Of a stretch of DNA of 64,000 bases, positions 1 through 11,728 are shown piece by piece (position 1 is the first letter of the stretch; each line of letters opens with the position of its first letter). A program made the position numbers and the translations under genes. Source of the DNA: Chaetoderma sp. LZ-2023a (lineage: Eukaryota; Mollusca; Caudofoveata; Chaetodermatida; Chaetodermatidae); assembly GCA_034401795.1 (NCBI GenBank), contig CM067372.1, positions 17,879,424 to 17,943,423 on the forward strand, in the 5' to 3' direction. The notes under the pieces were generated by a model that was not told where the DNA came from, searched no databases, and worked only from the letters and a program-made list of their open reading frames with translations.

Positions 1-1363
1 AATTGTTGGGGCACTGTATGCTGGTGGTCTTGCGGTGCCCTCTTGATAGTACGGCATACCGATAACGCACGTTTCACTTTGTTACCGCAGGATTTAAGTC
101 GTGTCCAAAACACGAGATTCTTGGCCAACCCAGAATCGTATCCACCGCTTTCAAAACATTAGCCGCATTGTCTGTTGTTATACAGGATAACTGTTTAGGT
201 TTGAGGGACCACGTTTCCATTACTTCCATCAAACCATCCACTTTATTATCACTGGTGTGGTCCTCAGGGAAAAACAAGCATTCTGTTAAGTATTGCTTTG
301 CAATACATGTCCCCTACCTGGTGATATAAATCTTTAGAGATTGAGTCAAAAATGTCCTTAAAAATTGTCAAAAGCAGCTGAAACTCAAACTTGATCTGTA
401 ACTTCTCATAACATAGCAATAAACCAAGTCTAAGTTATATATGGTGAGGGAGAAGGAAAAAGTCTTGAAAGCTGTCAAGCTGATATGTTTAACCCTAACT
501 CCATCAAAAAATGACGCAAATGCCTGAGACTCGAACTTGGTCTGTAACTTCTCATAACAAAGCAATATACCAATTCTCAGTTGAATATCTTGAAGGACTG
601 CGAAAAAAGGTGCGGAAAACCAACTGCGACAGATGGACAGACGGAGTGCAAACACATAGTCCTCCCCCCCCCCCCCCGGTTTTACCAGTAGGGGACTAAT
701 AATGTTTGTAAGCATCTACTATGCAAATTCCATTGTTGATCAATAAAATGAATAGTAAAGCCTAAATAGGGTTTCATTCCAGCACTTGACCACATGTCTG
801 TGGTCGCAACGAAGAATTCGGCTTTGATAACCTCTGACTCTGAGCGAACACGGTCGTGTACTTCAGCGTGGAGTTTAGGGATTGCTTCATCGGTGAAATG
901 TCGCCTACCAGGTAATGCGTAACGAGAATCTAGGGTTTTGATCATCTCCTGAAAATGATGCTTCTCCACCGTATATATAGTAATGGTCTCATCAACAATG
1001 AACCGAGTAACTGAATTTGTTACCTCCTTCCAGCGACTAGAATTTTGTTCATATGACACACCTTTCTGCATACTGTATGTGATTTTCGGTTGCTTACTGG
1101 GCATTACTGATTGACTCTCACTATCGTCTGTTTATGTTTAGGCGTTCCTACACACTTTATCTTACTGTATAATGCTACGTGGTAGCGTTTCAGATGATTC
1201 ATAACATCAGACATATTAGAATTAGGCACAGACACCACTTTTCTACAAGATCGACAGATGGCTTTGGTTTCATCCTTGGTTACCAGACCACTTTCATCCG
1301 CTTCAAAACCAAAATATTCTCACACAGGTGATGTTCCTTTCGTATTAAATTTGATTCAGACAT
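1..1363 (-). pseudogene. hAT-type (ZBED-like) transposase, broken and truncated by the window edge
   Basis: Cut-and-paste DNA transposase of the hAT superfamily with an N-terminal BED zinc finger. The likely start is the ATG at 1363-1361 (MSESNLIRKEHH). The BED finger follows at about 1330-1150: CRSC, then the NMSDVMNHLKRYH helix with its HxxxxxH pair. A catalytic-core segment (residues such as TDMWSSAGMKPYLGFTIHFI) lies at 1104-697, and TTDNAANVLKAV with CFGHDLNPAV at 277-74, a conserved hAT block. Damage: the frame changes near 1330 and again near 1125, and a 388-bp MITE sits between the CLQT and LFFPEDH blocks. The C-terminal dimerisation domain would lie beyond base 1. Family assignment rests on protein motifs; terminal inverted repeats were not found. 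Confidence 0.85.
309..696. mobile_element. 388-bp non-autonomous DNA element (MITE) inside the hAT gene
   Basis: Terminal inverted repeats gtcccctacctggt (309-322) and accagtaggggac (684-696) bound a non-coding segment that separates two contiguous hAT protein blocks. Inside is an imperfect direct repeat: the phrase cttggtctgtaacttctcat occurs near 388-410 and again near 533-557. A run of C lies beside the right end (about 662-677). No transposase is present, so it must move in trans. The target duplication is unclear; the sequence gtattgctttgcaatac just outside the left end (around 288-304) is itself a short palindrome and may belong to the element. Confidence 0.7.
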
Positions 1364-2049
1364 GATCGCATTTGAAAATTTTAAATTTTGGAAATTTATA
1401 CACTTCATCACGGGTTGACTAACCAATCAGAAATAATCTTATTTTTAAATACCCATCTGCAACACTGTAACATCTTCATATAAAAGGTGATTAAAAAAAC
1501 TATAAAACCTATAAGATTTCATTCAACCAATTACTCTAAACAATTGAAACTGAGTATTGTGATCATTGCCATGAAGCCGTGCACACAATGTAAAACTAAT
1601 CATAATTGGTCAATATGCAGTGATTAACCAATCAGAGATATTGTTTTATAAGCGCTTCATGTCGGCAGCACAAATGATGGCGGTACAACGATACATGTCA
1701 TTTACTCTCACCCTGACCATTCGATATGGGCTCACCAACCTCACGCCGTATTCTTTATATTGACTTATTTACGTTGACCACTCGATCTTGTTTGCCTGTT
1801 CATTGTGTTATTAATGCGTGCTTAGTCTAGTAACAGAGGGGGTTGTTTAACTAATTTATTTGACTCACGTAGACAAAGCAACACGGATATCATAATATGA
1901 ATAGATTATTTTCTTATTCTCGATAAGTAGACATTTTTAATTGTTACTTTTCAAACAATTATGCACGATTTCCCGATTTTTTATTCTTTATGCGCATTGC
2001 AGCACAAATAGGAAACAGATTCACTTTTCTAAATTTAAGTGCCAAATAT
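1364..2049. other. AT-rich non-coding stretch
   Basis: Between the hAT start codon and the DIRS element. No open frame, domain, repeat array or convincing inverted terminal repeat was recognised. It could hold the 5' untranslated end of the hAT element. Confidence 0.5.
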
Positions 2050-2109
2050 TACAAACAGATTCTCAAATCATTCCCACGCGGGGTGGTTGAGGCAGGGTCA
2101 TAGTGATTT

Positions 2110-3270
2110 CTCACAGACAAAAATGGCGGGATGTGCTTGGTAAATGGACGTCGGCTTTTTTAGTTAAAATCGTAATATTACGAAAAAAGGAGGCCGTTGC
2201 ACTCGGATCCTTTAAATAAAGGGAAGTAAGAATAGACTCAGATTTCCAACCTGCGATCTGCATGACCTCGTCTAAAGAAGAGCCAGCGAAAAGAGCAAGC
2301 GGTAGCCATTCCCCTAACACCATGAGATTTTACATGAGATAGATTAACTTGTTCAGAAGCAATCTCGTAACAAAGTTTGATGGTCTCACAAATCCATCTG
2401 GCAATCGTAGCCTTAGAGACTGGTCTGGCTACCTCCTCCGCGTACGGAACCCATAAATGGGATGGACCAGACCGTTTAAAATCGGTTCGGCGCTTGTAAA
2501 CCTTTAATGCCCTGACAGGCCACCAAAATTTGTCAGATGGTGAAAAGGAAGATAATGATTTAAAAAAAAAAAAAAATCCCTTCTGGGATATAAAACTAAA
2601 CCGTCCCCTGAAACGATAAATCTATCCTTTTCGGCGGAGAGCATGAATTTCTGAACATCTAGCAGAAGCAGATGCAACAAGAAAAACAGCCTTAAAAGTT
2701 AGGTTTTATACTAATAGAAGCAATAGGTTCAAAATGGTGGCCTGTCAAAACCTGAGGAACCAAGGCCAAATTCCAGGAAGGCAAAGGCTTAGCTACTGGA
2801 GGACGAATATTGCCCCATCTTCTGATAAAACCATTAAGAATCTTCATATCCTTGACACCAGCATTCAAAAGACAAGGAAGCGAAGAAGCCAAAGAAAATC
2901 TATAACCCCTGACTGTGTTAGCAGATAACTGTAAAGAATCAGAGAGATAAGATACAAAATCTAACACCTGGGGAATAGAAACAGAATCATGTTCTGAACA
3001 CCATTCTCCAAAAATTTTAAGTCGACCCTTGTAAACTCGACGGGTCGACTCCCTCCTGGCAGAATCAATAATTTCCTGAGATCTGGAAGAAACTTTGATC
3101 TCAGGGACTTGGCGCTCGATATCCTCCAAACACACAGACTGAAGATTTCTGGGTTTGGATGAAGACATGTGCCCCTTACTTGAGAGAAGATCTGGGGAGA
3201 CTGGAAGGAGACAAGGGAAGTCTATCAGGAGATCGAGAAGGTCTACGAACCAGACCTGCAGAACTGGTCC
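2110..3270 (-). pseudogene. DIRS tyrosine recombinase region (fossil)
   Basis: The N-terminal core-binding domain is visible at about 3,080-2,760: a STRRVYKGRLKIFGEWC helix, then NTVRGYRFSLAS and ILNGFIRRWGNIRPP, typical of DIRS and Ngaro recombinases. The C-terminal catalytic part near 2,310-2,200 shows an HGVR box and AGWKSESILTSLYLKDPS, matching the family's AGW...YL block. It would splice the circular cDNA into the genome. Broken. Confidence 0.8.
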
Positions 3271-3339
3271 CTGACCTTCTTGAAAACCAAAGGAATAAGG
3301 ATCGTTGGAGGGAACGCATAAGTGAACATTAGTGGACAC

Positions 3340-4510
3340 TAGAAATATCTGATTCTTGCGGCACCACAAGAGAAGGTTCCAAACCTCCATACAAGGAGGG
3401 AGGATCTTGTTCCCCATGTCTGTTGATGTAAGAAACCACCGTCGAATTGTCCGATCAAATCGAGACTTTGAAGCCCTTTACTCGATCCGACCATGAAAGG
3501 GGAGCCTTCTTGACAGCCCACAATTCCAAGATGTTGATGTGAGCTGTTGACTCCTCCAGAGACCAAAGACCGGAGACCAACAGAGAGTCCCCATCCCTCC
3601 TGATAATCACATGAGGGGAGGACTTGACCAGAGGGACACCCTTCAGAAGCAGAGAACGATCTTTCCAAAAACTTAGATGGGGAATTAAGTGATCTGTTAT
3701 GGGAATCTGATTATAAATGGAGTGAATAGAAGAATCTTGCTCTGACTGTGGAAGAAGTTGACAGAATGTCCATTGCCAACGAAATAGCCTCTACTCTTAG
3801 ATCTGAAGGAGACTAGGCCCTGAGCCAGATCGAAAGAAATGCCTAGGTGCGTGAAGACTTGAGAGGGAACGTGACTTGATTTTTTTACATTTAAAATCAA
3901 ACCTAGGCTGCATGCCCGGCAGCAAACCTTTGGAATGACTTCTGAAAGAATTGAGGAAGACTGCTTTTATTAACCAATCGTCTATATAAACATGAAGATG
4001 GATAGAACGACGGTGCAAGATTTCTGAAACGGCTGAAACTAGATGAGTGAAGAGATAGGGGCCCATGGTCAGGCCGAAGGGCACGGCTCGAAATTGCCAT
4101 ACCCGATCCTTGTAGGCAAACCTCATGAACTTTCGGAAAGACGGGTGGATAAGCGCATGGAAGTAGGCATCCTTTAGATCTATGGAGGAAGTCCACATAC
4201 CTGGATGTAGACTGGCGATGATCTGGGAGATGGTGTCCATTTTGAACTTTGGGGTTAAAATAAGGAGGTTTAACTTCTTCAGATTTATGATAGGACGCCA
4301 ACCTCCTGTTTTCTTGGAAACTAAGAAAATGCTTGAGTAGTAGCCCGGGTCTACACTCCAAAGGGCAACTATTCTATGGCCTCCTTGACAATCATGGACT
4401 TCAACTCCTCTTCTAAGGCCACCAACTTCTCCGGATTGGAAGGAACTGGTGTCCACTTGGGAATAAGAGACAGAGGAGGATGAAGGATCCAAGAAGGTGC
4501 ATACCACCAG
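3340..4510 (-). pseudogene. DIRS reverse transcriptase and RNase H region (fossil)
   Basis: The RT carries FLVSKKTGGWRPIINLKKLN, then SIDLKDAYFHALIHP (motif A), VPFGLTMGPYLFTHLV (motif B) and the catalytic VYIDDWL (motif C). VYIDDWL rather than the YVDD of gypsy is typical of the DIRS clade. The RNase H follows with an IL-ELWAVKKAP-type block and IRSDNSTVVSYINRHG. Both act on the genomic RNA during reverse transcription. Broken. Confidence 0.85.
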
Positions 4511-4789
4511 TGAATCTGATTTACAAGCCAGGAGTCCTGAACAAGGGTATGCCTAGTCTCCCAGAACAGAGACAGGCGCCCTCCTACTGGCAAGCTGGGC
4601 CGAAGGCACTGGACTGACGGATCCGAAGGCACAAGAAGAGGAAGGGAAGAGACTGGAAGAGGAAAGAGAGCTGGACCTACCCGGGCAGTGCCCACACCTT
4701 CAAACTATCTTACTCTGAAAACCTCTGAAAGATGATCGACCTCTGGACCTTGAACCAGGTCTATGAAAATAAGCTTGGCTCCCTCTCGC

Positions 4790-7390
4790 CCTAAGAGCAG
4801 GGGCTGCCGAACATGGGATCTAGAACGGTGGAGATTGACTCGAAGCGATCCTCCTCCACGGATCGATCTTGGAAATTGGAAGATCTGTTAGAGTTTGTAA
4901 CTATCCTGGAGGGATATGCACCAAACTCGTCTGGCCTAAGACTCTTCCTCCTGGGAGAGGAATTAGGGCTCTTAACAGAGGAAGAGTCTCTTTTCACTGA
5001 GGGTCTAGAAATAGAGATCTGAGCCTGAAGATCCCTAGAAGATTGAATGAGGCTAGAGGAAGACTGACCAAAAATATCCTGGCCGAAAAGAGCCGAAATG
5101 AGACTACTCTTGAGATTACTCGAAATATTAACCTCTACAAGCTTCCTAGACCTTCTCTTTGAAGTAATAAAACCTAAAGATCTACAGACAGAATTAAGAG
5201 AACCTCTCAAAATATCAGCCATAGTGCGAAAAATCTCAGCAGGAACCTGCTCGCCTCTCTCCTGGGACATAAGTACTGCCTCTGAAAGTAAAGCAAGAAA
5301 ATTTACCAACTTCAGCTGTGTCCTACACACTGACTCCCACTTGAAACAATCCGAAGAGACCTCAACTTTCGCAGAATCCTTTAAATTAGAGGATAGAACT
5401 TCCCAAGCAGGACCCTTGACCGATTGAGGGGATGCATCGAATTTTGGAGTAAGAGAAACGTCCTTAGAATGAACATCATTCACATAGAAGTCTAACATGT
5501 CAACTACCAAATTATCAACTGGGAGGACCTGAGGAGACTAAGAGGAGTCAGAGGATGAAAGACCAGACCCAAAAGAAGGGGGGTCTATAGAAGTTATCCT
5601 TGAGACACTCTGCTGACCAGAAGACAAGGGAATTTGAACCAGACCACTAGCTGAAAACCTAGATAGAATGAAAAATCGAGCCGACATGAAAGAACGATCA
5701 AGGGAAAGATCCCTAACCACAGAAAACAAGGAAAAATCCAGACCTGAATCAACAATTTGAAACTCTAACTCAGGAGAAAGCACAACAGAAACTATAGGGT
5801 CAAGATGATAAAAGGAGGACGAAGCAGAAAAGGAGGAAGGAGGAAGAGAAGAATTAAGATGAACAGAAGAAGAGGATGAGTGAACAGGATCCGAAGATCC
5901 TGGGAAGGAATTGATAGCAGAAGGAAGGCGGGAAAACCCCGGAGGAGGAGGGATAGAAGAGGGCTGAAAAGGGAAGAATTAGAAACATGGCTGGAGGAAA
6001 AATCACTAGCCGAAAGAGAAGAGGAAGAAGAAGGAAAAATCGTATGTCCCTGAATTTGAAAACGAGAAAAAGGGGGCCTAGCATCAGAAGAACCTGAAAC
6101 TACATCAGGAAAAGAAAAAGCAAGGGAACCTGAAGACGCATTAACATTAACTAACTGGGAAGGAGAGTGAGAAGATCCAAAATCCTGAACCAAATGATCC
6201 CGAAAATAATACGAGTCAGAACTAGCCCCAAGACGAGGAGAAAAAACAGAACTAACCAAATTTCTATCGACAGAAACCTGACTCTTATCAACCAAATGTG
6301 AATCCGAAAAAATTGACCGACTAGAAGAGGAACCTATAATCCCAGGAAACTCTTGACTGGCTACGCAACTCTAATCCCGGAAGGAGAATCCGAAACCGGA
6401 AATTGGCGCTGGAATAAGGCCGTAACCGGATCTTGCAGACCCTGATAATTGAGCAAACCGGAAGTCCCATCAAAACCGGAAGTGGAAACCGGATGCTTAG
6501 CCGGATCTTGAAGACCAGGAAGAGCACCTCTCAAACCAGAAGCGGAAGAGAACACCAGGATCAGAAACGGAAACGGAAGTGCGCCTACCGGAAGTCGGAA
6601 AATTAGTTGGGTCCTGAGGACCCAGATATCCGGCAGGACCGGAGGAGCCGCTAGAACCGGAAGTACTAACACCGGAAATGAAAGTGAATAAATCCTACCG
6701 GAAGTCGAAAAATAAACATGATCCTGAGGACCCGGATGTCTGGAAAACCGGAAGTCAAACCAGAAGCGGAAGTAGAAGAACCAGAAACGGAAACTGGAAG
6801 TAGCCCCGGGTCCTGGAGACCCGAATCTACTAAGCACAAACCGGAAGTGCTTGACAAACCGGAAGCTACTGAACTTCCTGACTGCACTAAGATAGGAACA
6901 GGCGGTCTATTAACATCTCTTACAGAATTACAGAAAACTTGACATTGGCATAGGCGCATGAATCGGGGACTTCCGTCGCCAATACCACTGCTTGAGGGTA
7001 ATGCCCCTCCTCAAGACGTAGGTGGGTTTTGCCCGGTGATATACTCGAAACCACCTTTATGGGCTTATTCTTCTTCGAGTCCTTAGACTTCGGTTTCGGC
7101 TACCGAATCTCTTGCCTGGACATGAGGGAAGTTGGTTTCTGGTTTTCGTCCGACTCAGGTGAATCTTCTCTAGCCACTCGAATGGCTGATTAAATCCGCT
7201 CATCTAGAGACTTGGTCAAGATGGTCGCAAAAGACTCAAATCGCGCAAAAAGAGCTAAAACAGCATCAGAATTAGACGAAGAGGCCCCCCACCCTCCATT
7301 GCTGGAGTAGAAGATACAGAAATACTAGCAAGACACAGCTTTAGACTTGGAAGCAATGGAGGGGGAGCGATCAGTGGGCTTTGCAAAAAA
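4790..7390 (-). pseudogene. DIRS gag-like region (fossil)
   Basis: Long Ser-rich, low-complexity coding remnant upstream of the RT. The best segment is 5,510-4,791 (239 codons), rich in Ser and Arg with a basic C-terminal part. A helical N-terminal piece near 7,280-7,190 reads SDAVLALFARFESFATILT. There is no zinc knuckle, as usual for DIRS gag. Identification rests mainly on position and style, less on motif. Broken in several places. Confidence 0.55.
6380..6870. repeat. Degenerate 85-110-bp tandem repeat rich in CCGGAAGT
   Basis: The octamer ccggaagt occurs about nine times, with many one-base variants such as cagaagc and ccggaaat. A second marker, gatcttgaagacc or ggtcctgaggaccc, recurs near 6,427, 6,512, 6,608, 6,719 and 6,808, giving a spacing of 85-111 bp. 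The array lies inside the DIRS gag-like region. CCGGAAGT is the core recognised by ETS-family factors, but nothing shows that it works as one here. Confidence 0.75.
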
Positions 7391-7450
7391 AATCTTTAAA
7401 AAAGGCTTTAGAAATGGTCAATGACCATCCTTTACATATCCCGCCCATCG

Positions 7451-8339
7451 TTAAAGGAGTACACATAGTACATTTTAGGCAAACATGGCCTCCATACCCC
7501 ACGGAGTGGACCTGATCGCACTTAGTTGACGTGCATTTCACCTTCACACCTGATTTAACAGACTCCTAAAAATGAAAATAACAATAGAGAATGACGCATA
7601 CTGCTTTGAAAAATTTAAAAGAACTTCTCTAAAATATTGAGTCTGAGATAAAGCAAACAAACGCATGCTTAGAAAAGGCGGGAAAATTCAAATTCAAATA
7701 TCCCTAATAAAAAAGCACTACAAGACTTCAAATTTCTTAAGGATATAAAACGGAATGCACTAAAATATGTTAGATATAAGTGAATGTAATGGAAGAGTAC
7801 TTGTAGGGTTAACAAATGATGATGATGGCTTCGGCATGAGTGACTACCATGAAAACGGATTACTATCACGAAAAGCGGTAACACATTCATAGAGTATAAA
7901 AACCACAAAATAGTCAATAAACAGAATTTAGGGAGGATAGACTTCATATTAGGCATAATCCTGTACAGAAACACTCTCAAATAAGACAGCTGAATTTAGC
8001 GCAAAGCTTTAAAACTTAAACTGGTATATTTGCAGACTGTACTGCTTGCAGAATATTTGAAAAGTGAAACTTTCCTATTTGGGCTCCAATGCGCATGCGC
8101 AGACATGATTAGTGACAGGCGTCACCAAGGAATGAGTACAGACTGGTACCAGTCTCTATCAGGCCATATGCCGGGGGTGTACCCTACCAGTAGCCTGGTT
8201 GATGGTATATATTGAAATGGAATAGGCTTATGGAGGTATATAAGCAAGCATAAAATCTTATTCTGGTGGCTAAATGCAGAGTAGTTGATTTAGCAAGTAC
8301 TGATTGAACGGTATAGATGTTTTTGTGGTGTAATAACAA
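7451..8339. other. Non-coding stretch, nothing recognised
   Basis: AT-rich sequence with no domain-bearing frame. Short frames at 7,669-7,980 and 8,030-8,215 have no recognisable motifs and look like chance. A local palindrome ctggtaccag lies at about 8,143-8,152. Confidence 0.5.
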
Positions 8340-9347
8340 CTTCAGCGGTTCTGGCGCTTGTTTTCAGATAAAATAGGTCATCTAAGATGACCGGCAAACT
8401 GTTTGGTCAATCAAGTTCTCTTGAAGAAATTTGCTTCAGCTCTTGCCCTAGATGATATTTCATGAGTTATGAATTGATCCCTCAAACGGATTTGGAGAAG
8501 ATTTTTAGACATTTCTAAATATCAGCCGAAATCCAAGAGGGCCGTCGGCTCAATCATCCGATCACCTTCATTTGAACAAACTGGGATCCCCATGCCTTAA
8601 GGATGCTTCCTACCAAATACAATTGAAATCGGCCCAGTAGTTCTCAAGAAGACATTTTAAAGTTCCCATTATTTTAGTATGGGCACCTTTGTTGGGAAAA
8701 TAATCCAAGATGGCCACCAACCTATTCATCCGACAGTTTCGAAAATGGCAAATTTGAGCTCAGAATACCCAAAAACATATATAGAAACAATTTTGGCCTC
8801 AAAATCAATCAATTAGAAAATCCTATATGGCCACCAAACACGCCATATTTTCATTGGCCCAATGCGGCCATGTTTTTTGACGGATCAACTTCCCTTGAAC
8901 ATACTTTAATGGCCCTTAGTCCCTAATCATATCTCCCAAATTTTGGCCTGATCCTTTAGTGGTTCTGGAGAAGCCGTTTTCAGGAAAACAATGTCATCCC
9001 AGATGGCCGCTGAACCATTCGGTCAATCAAATCTTCTTGAACAAACTTGGCGTATGTCTTTCCCTAGATGAGGTTTCATGAATTTTGAATCAATTCCCCA
9101 AGCGGTTTCGGAGAAGATTTTTAAAGACGTTTCCTAAAATCGACCGAAATCCAAGATGGCCATGCTGATCGGCTTCATTTCAACAAACTTGGATCCCTAT
9201 GCCCTAAGGATGTTTCCTGCCAAATATAATTACAATCGGACCAGTTGTTCTTGAGAAGTCATTTAAAGGTAAAATTTGACGGACGGGCGACAGACAGTCG
9301 CCATGGCATAAGCTCAATTGGCCTTTCAGGCCAGGTGCGCTAAAAAC
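8340..9347 (+). repeat. Interspersed repeat with two ~616-bp tandem units and a GGCC-hairpin tail
   Basis: Two diverged units are aligned by eye: gagaagattttt at 8,495 and again at 9,111; 'aaatcggcccagtagttctcaag' near 8,626 answers 'acaatcggaccagttgttcttgag' near 9,233. The phrase aatccaagatggcc recurs several times. The right end is ggacgggcgacagacag, then gccatggcataagctc and a ggcctttcaggcc hairpin, then a short A-rich tail. I know this tail from interspersed repeats of many marine invertebrates. No protein is encoded. Confidence 0.65.
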
Positions 9348-10090
9348 TAGTGTCTGCATCCTGGACACTCTAGTGGTGCTCACAAAAGATAACCAAATCA
9401 AATTCTCTCTATGCACCAAACCCACGGATACACAGGTAATTAGAATGCAGCTCAGCCCACCCGCAAACTTGCAAGCCCATATGGACAATTCTTGCGTATA
9501 CGGAGAATTTGCACAAATACAAACGATTTCATGGGATATCCCCAGTCAGTACTGGACTCTGCATTCTGGAAAGCACTATCGGTGAGAAGTTCAGGCATCC
9601 TATACCCTCCCGTACCGGGAACCAGCACCAAGAACCATAAAAACTCAAAGGGAACATTTTTCATTAGCGACTACATGGATACCACAGGCTACACATACAG
9701 CTGCAAAATTATTGGTAACTGCAAAACACATTTGTGCTCGTTCTGCTATCTTGTAGATTCTGCAAAAAACAATATGTAGGCGAAACAATGCAAGCTTTTG
9801 GCATCAGAATCAAAGAACATCTTAGAAGCACCAATTACTTCTATAGAAAGGCAGCATATGAGACCACAGTTTCTAGACATTTTAACAAACCAGTTCATTG
9901 CAGGACCGGTACACAAGCTCTTTCATTAAACTGATCCACAAGACCCTGACTACACCAAATGGCGAAGACAGAAGGAGCACTACTGGATCCATAAACTACA
10001 CTGAATGGACCCTCAAGGCATCAACAATGCGTGTTAGGAGCGCATTAGATGGCGTATGGACGCACATTCCGGGAGCAACAGCACACTAGT
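9348..10090 (+). pseudogene. Penelope-like element, 3' part (RT C-terminus plus GIY-YIG endonuclease)
   Basis: Penelope-like elements join an RT to a GIY-YIG nuclease that nicks the target. Visible in order: LTKDNQIKFSLCTKPTDTQ (about 9,370-9,440, the typical end of the RT region), then RRICTNTNDF (about 9,500-9,530), a hallmark linker motif. Next come CKIIGNCKTHLCSFCYLV and YVGETMQAFGIRIKEHL (about 9,710-9,830) carrying the GIY-YIG nuclease Arg and Glu context, and HYWIHKLH (about 9,980-10,003) at the C-terminus. The reading frame changes several times, so this copy is dead. It is 5'-truncated and begins at the end of the preceding repeat. Confidence 0.8.
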
Positions 10091-11232
10091 TTCACCGGCC
10101 AGGAACCTGAGATCGCTAAAGAAATGCAAGTCACTGACGCTTTAAAAATTTGGCATGTAGTGCCCAGTGTTCAGTCTCATAATTTTGGCGATAAAATCAG
10201 GTCATTCTAACGAGTCATTTTAACATGATAAATTCTGAGTTGGTGGCGAGAATTACTGCGTAGTTCATGAGCTCCGTGTAATAAGATCCGAGCCCCCCGC
10301 CCCCAATTCTCAGAACTTACTATTTATAGAATTACATGAATCACAGAACTAACTGATCAGAATAATCGACGTAAATTGCTGAGTAGTATATGAGTGGTAG
10401 CTAGTTCCTGATTCTAACCACTTTAGTATAGCATTCAACCGGGAACCAATTGACGAAATTTGTCTGGAATTACTGGGATAAATACAAATGGCAGTACTTC
10501 ATACAAAGCAAATTCACGGAGAATCACTAACCAAACAACTATGTAAGTTAATCGAGCGCTCGTAGGCCTCATATGCCGTTTTATTCTGGGAAAGGTGCTA
10601 TTAGACATGTTAGAAGAATTGTATATGACTGGAATTTAGTGATAATTTACTATATAGTGATATGTTTTGGATTATTTCTTATGCGGATTAGACATAATTA
10701 GGCTGTGGCACGTTAACGCGATGTCATGGCCGCGAACATGATGACAGTAAAAGCCTGAATTATAAACCCGTCAAAAAAATTTATACCAGCCAACGAACAT
10801 TTAAACGGGCCTAAATAGTTTGAACTCGGTTAAATGTCCTCAAAAACAGGTCTAAATGTCATCCACATGCTAAATGAAATTATTGGTGTGCTAAATCTTC
10901 TTTTCCTAATGCATCAATATCTTATCACGGACTCAGCGAGGAAACTGTCCCATTTTTAGCGTCTTTTGGGCTCCATGGTCCTGTTTTTTCCACGTTTTCT
11001 AGATACGTTATTTTTGCGGTGTACTGTAGTTAGTTAAAGGGTTACCTATTTCCTTGAAAAATTATGTTAATAAGGAAAGCTGGACATTTTTCAAAATAAT
11101 TTGACTGGAAGGAACCCATGGCTAGGCTAATAATTCAACATTATTTAACAGAATATGTCTTAGATTGTAAATAAGTTATTTTATCAGGCATCTCGTGTCT
11201 ATATGATTAAGTATCCCTTCAACACTCACTCA
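10091..11232. other. Non-coding stretch, nothing recognised
   Basis: No open frame with a motif, no array and no clear element end. Low GC with short homopolymers. Confidence 0.45.
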
Positions 11233-11400
11233 AGCCGGCCAAAAACAGCATCTGCAGCGGTCTTGGAAAATGTCCATTTGCTTACCAAGTGCAGACTATT
11301 TTTGAATACATATGACTAGAATGACTGGCTTGACAACCAAATCAGTAATTCCAGTGATAAATTTTTTTAAATTAAGTCTTCTTGGTCTGCAAATGGACAT
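11233..11400. mobile_element. Palindromic MITE, copy A
   Basis: The inner inverted repeats tgtccatttgc (11,271-11,281) and gcaaatggaca (11,389-11,399) bound a 129-bp core. The outer left flank, gccggccaaaaacagcatctgcagcggtc, matches copies at 15.9-16.0 kb and 16.8 kb. The core contains gaatgactggcttga, shared with both other copies. Confidence 0.65.
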
Positions 11401-11491
11401 TTTCTGCAGGAAAATTGAAATTTTTTCTTGAACAAATTTGAGGAATTTTTTCTTGAACAAATTTGAGGGCTAAATTGCTGTTATTTAGCAA

Positions 11492-11728
11492 GGGTGGGAG
11501 GGAGGGAGATAGGGATGAGGGGAGGGTGGTAAGGAGGGAAGAGGAAAGTAGGTAGGGAGGGAGGGAAGGAGGGAGAGGGGGAGGAAGGGAGAAAGAGGGG
11601 AGATAGAGAGAGAGAGTGAGGGAGAGAGAGGAGAGAGAGTGAGTGAGAGAAGAAGAAAGGGAGTGAGAGGGAGAGCCGAGGGAGAGGAAGGCAGGCACTA
11701 AGGAGGTAGGGAGGGAGATAGAGATATC
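11492..11728. repeat. Purine-rich (GGGA/GAGA)n microsatellite
   Basis: About 235 bp of gggagg, gagaga and ggaagg runs with almost no pyrimidine on the plus strand. The Ser/Leu/Pro-rich frame on the minus strand at 11,372-11,743 is produced by this composition and is not a gene. Confidence 0.85.

Larger units (their letters stand above)
2050..7450 (-). mobile_element. DIRS-type tyrosine-recombinase retrotransposon, fossil
   Basis: Retrotransposon that integrates with a tyrosine recombinase instead of an integrase. Read on the minus strand the parts come in the order gag-like region (about 7,390-4,790), reverse transcriptase (about 4,510-3,800), RNase H (about 3,660-3,340) and tyrosine recombinase (about 3,270-2,110). 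This is the order known for DIRS/Ngaro-type elements of animals. No methyltransferase domain was recognised. It is broken, with at least six interruptions over the coding span, so it is old. The terminal repeats (inverted or split direct) that would set the exact ends were not identified, so both ends are approximate to a few hundred bases. Confidence 0.82.

Noticed and set aside
6361-6959. Several overlapping frames in both strands
   Set aside because: The tandem repeat unit is open in several frames; only the minus-strand gag-like context is meaningful.
2041-7600. Terminal inverted repeats of the DIRS element (gcggggtgg near 2,078 against ccccacggagtgg near 7,498)
   Set aside because: Similarity too short and imperfect to claim.
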